NCBI GenBank assembly: GCA_016716765.1
Contig: JADJVA010000020.1
Span: 682,001 to 746,000, forward strand
Direction of reading: 5' to 3'
Source of the DNA: Bdellovibrionales bacterium
Lineage (GTDB): Bacteria; Bdellovibrionota; Bdellovibrionia; Bdellovibrionales; UBA1609
DNA length: 64,000 nucleotides
This document shows positions 63,006 through 64,000 of the stretch, one piece after another. The position numbers and the translations under genes were made by a program. Numbering within the stretch: the stretch's first letter is position 1; the number at the start of each line of letters is the position of its first letter. A model generated the notes under the pieces. The model did not search any database and had not been told where the DNA came from. It worked only from the letters and a program-made list of their open reading frames with translations.

Positions 63006-64000
63006 ATGAGATTTATGAACAAGAGGGCTTTGTTTTTTGGGGCTATGCTGCCAGTTTTTTTGACTCTAGCAGCCTATTCAGACGAAGTTGCCCAGAATTA
63101 TGAGCAACCTCACACCGAAATAGCTGGAGGTATAGACACTGAAGATTCTGTTTCTCCCATTTCCCGTTTCGCCGCAAAACTCGAGGTCGTGAACGAAGAT
63201 GGGACTCCGCTAGCTGGAGCCAAAATCTTGATTGGATACGAAGTTAACGATCCCTTTCCAAATAATGAGCTCATCACGGATAGGGCAGGCTCCATTGCTC
63301 TACCAAGCCAATGGAAATCAGCACTTCCTGTGACGGTGATCGCAGCGGGACAAGTGAGAACCACTTTTGATGCTGTGTTGCCCACTCAAGGTAAACTCTC
63401 TGTTTCCAAGGTCGAAGGCACAGAAAAGCTTGAGATCAAGGGAAGCACATTAAATTTCGGTCCGCTCACACAGGACGGACAAGTTGATTTTGGTTTGGTC
63501 ATTCCGGCCTTTAAGATCCAAGATCTTTTTCACTTTGATCTCTCAGCGGTGATTAGCCCTGAAACCGATCAAATCCGCGTGGCTGGACAAAAAATTGATT
63601 TGCCCTCGAATTTGACCTTACCCAAACAAACAGAGAGTTACATCATTCCGATTGTGTTAGAAAAACCAAAATACCGGATCTATGTGCGCGAACCTGGCGT
63701 TCATTCCTTTTTTGCACTTCATGGTCGTTTTCCTCTCAAAGATGTTGTTGGAGACATTCGCGATGGGAAAAGCATCTTTGAGGTTATCAACTATTTTGAT
63801 TTTCTCGAAGGAGGTCTCACTCCTCTCAATGTTGATAAATCGGGAGCAAAAGCTGATCTTCAAGTCGACAAGTTTCGTTTCAACAAAGAACTGACTGTCA
63901 TAGCTCCTCAATTTCGCAGCGACAAGTCACTTCTTGCGCTAGCAATGGCCGAAGTCGACGGATTGTTTGTTCCCACTGACGTGAAGAGACTACTGCCCAA
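63006..64000 (+). CDS. Secreted beta-rich protein (partial, 3' end outside window)
   Basis: ATG 63006 follows GGAGGGGG. The frame is open to the window end (331 residues so far). Signal peptide RFMNKRALFFGAMLPVFLTLAAYS. From residue 50 there is an Ig/carboxypeptidase-regulatory-like module (RFAAKLEVVNEDGTPLAGAK, ILIGYEVNDPFPNNEL with DRAGSIALPSQW), the usual look of a surface beta-sandwich. Then comes a second beta domain (LDLPSNLTLPKQ-like) without known motif. Probably an outer-surface or secreted protein. Confidence 0.7.
   Translation, partial: MRFMNKRALFFGAMLPVFLTLAAYSDEVAQNYEQPHTEIAGGIDTEDSVSPISRFAAKLEVVNEDGTPLAGAKILIGYEVNDPFPNNELITDRAGSIALPSQWKSALPVTVIAAGQVRTTFDAVLPTQGKLSVSKVEGTEKLEIKGSTLNFGPLTQDGQVDFGLVIPAFKIQDLFHFDLSAVISPETDQIRVAGQKIDLPSNLTLPKQTESYIIPIVLEKPKYRIYVREPGVHSFFALHGRFPLKDVVGDIRDGKSIFEVINYFDFLEGGLTPLNVDKSGAKADLQVDKFRFNKELTVIAPQFRSDKSLLALAMAEVDGLFVPTDVKRLLP

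Overview
The window looks like chromosome from a Gram-negative, predatory-type deltaproteobacterial lineage (Bdellovibrionota or a relative). This is an inference from several things seen together: dense, often overlapping genes; many secreted or lipid-anchored proteins of unknown function; an FQNC lipobox in two unrelated lipoproteins; a FliG-like protein behind a sigma28-like promoter; a short-chain-fatty-acid-type regulator; and an elongator tRNA-Met of the kind seen in deltaproteobacteria. No rRNA, CRISPR array or intact prophage is visible.

Left part (1-11.5 kb). A carboxylate-amine ligase (YbdK/GCS2 type) runs off the left edge, with a hairpin terminator immediately before its ribosome binding site. 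Next come an OmpR/histidine-kinase pair under a perfect 24-bp palindrome, a broken lgt gene, a secreted HAD-family protein overlapping a large secreted metallophosphoesterase, a CaCA-type cation exchanger, an MreB paralogue, and a second OmpR/kinase pair resembling the first.

Middle left (11.5-21.4 kb). A small secreted protein, then a membrane operon (TerC, VTT/DedA-like, PlsC-like acyltransferase). These are followed by a cysteine-rich VWA-type lipoprotein, a porin, a lipoprotein with three CxxCH motifs behind a 20-bp palindrome, a nucleoside phosphorylase and an Hpt protein.

Heme operon (31.4 to 21.5 kb, minus strand). Nine genes overlap or abut: hemA, a hemC-hemD fusion, hemL, a histidine kinase, an OmpR regulator, hemE, hemN, a protoporphyrinogen oxidase gene and hemH. 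Only hemB is missing from the path from glutamyl-tRNA to protoheme. The embedded two-component system suggests that the pathway and its sensor are co-expressed.

Region 31.7-45.5 kb. A lipoprotein, a small heat shock protein, a FliG-like protein with a coiled-coil tail, an ScfR/RamB-type regulator, fabA, and a tandem array of three arylsulfotransferase-like propeller genes, the last of which is a 5'-truncated, frameshifted copy. A CDF metal exporter with a natural eight-histidine tract and an ABC-F ATPase follow.

Region 45.5-48 kb is a scrap yard of mobile DNA: an IS transposase tail, a piece of a conjugative coupling protein, and an intact mobile mystery protein A/B pair (HTH regulator plus Fic-domain protein). 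Three palindromes spaced exactly 33 bp centre to centre lie over the promoter of the pair, and a 22-bp near-identical direct repeat brackets the coupling-protein piece and the pair.

Right part (48-64 kb). A secreted GH13 amylase, a YtkA/FixH-like protein, a GH57-type glycosidase with an FNR-like box upstream, a 1192-residue alpha/beta hydrolase with a long charged tail, several secreted proteins of unknown function, a decayed IS3-family element with recognisable ends, a gene fragment cut off at its right end, tRNA-Met(CAU), and a secreted protein running off the right edge.
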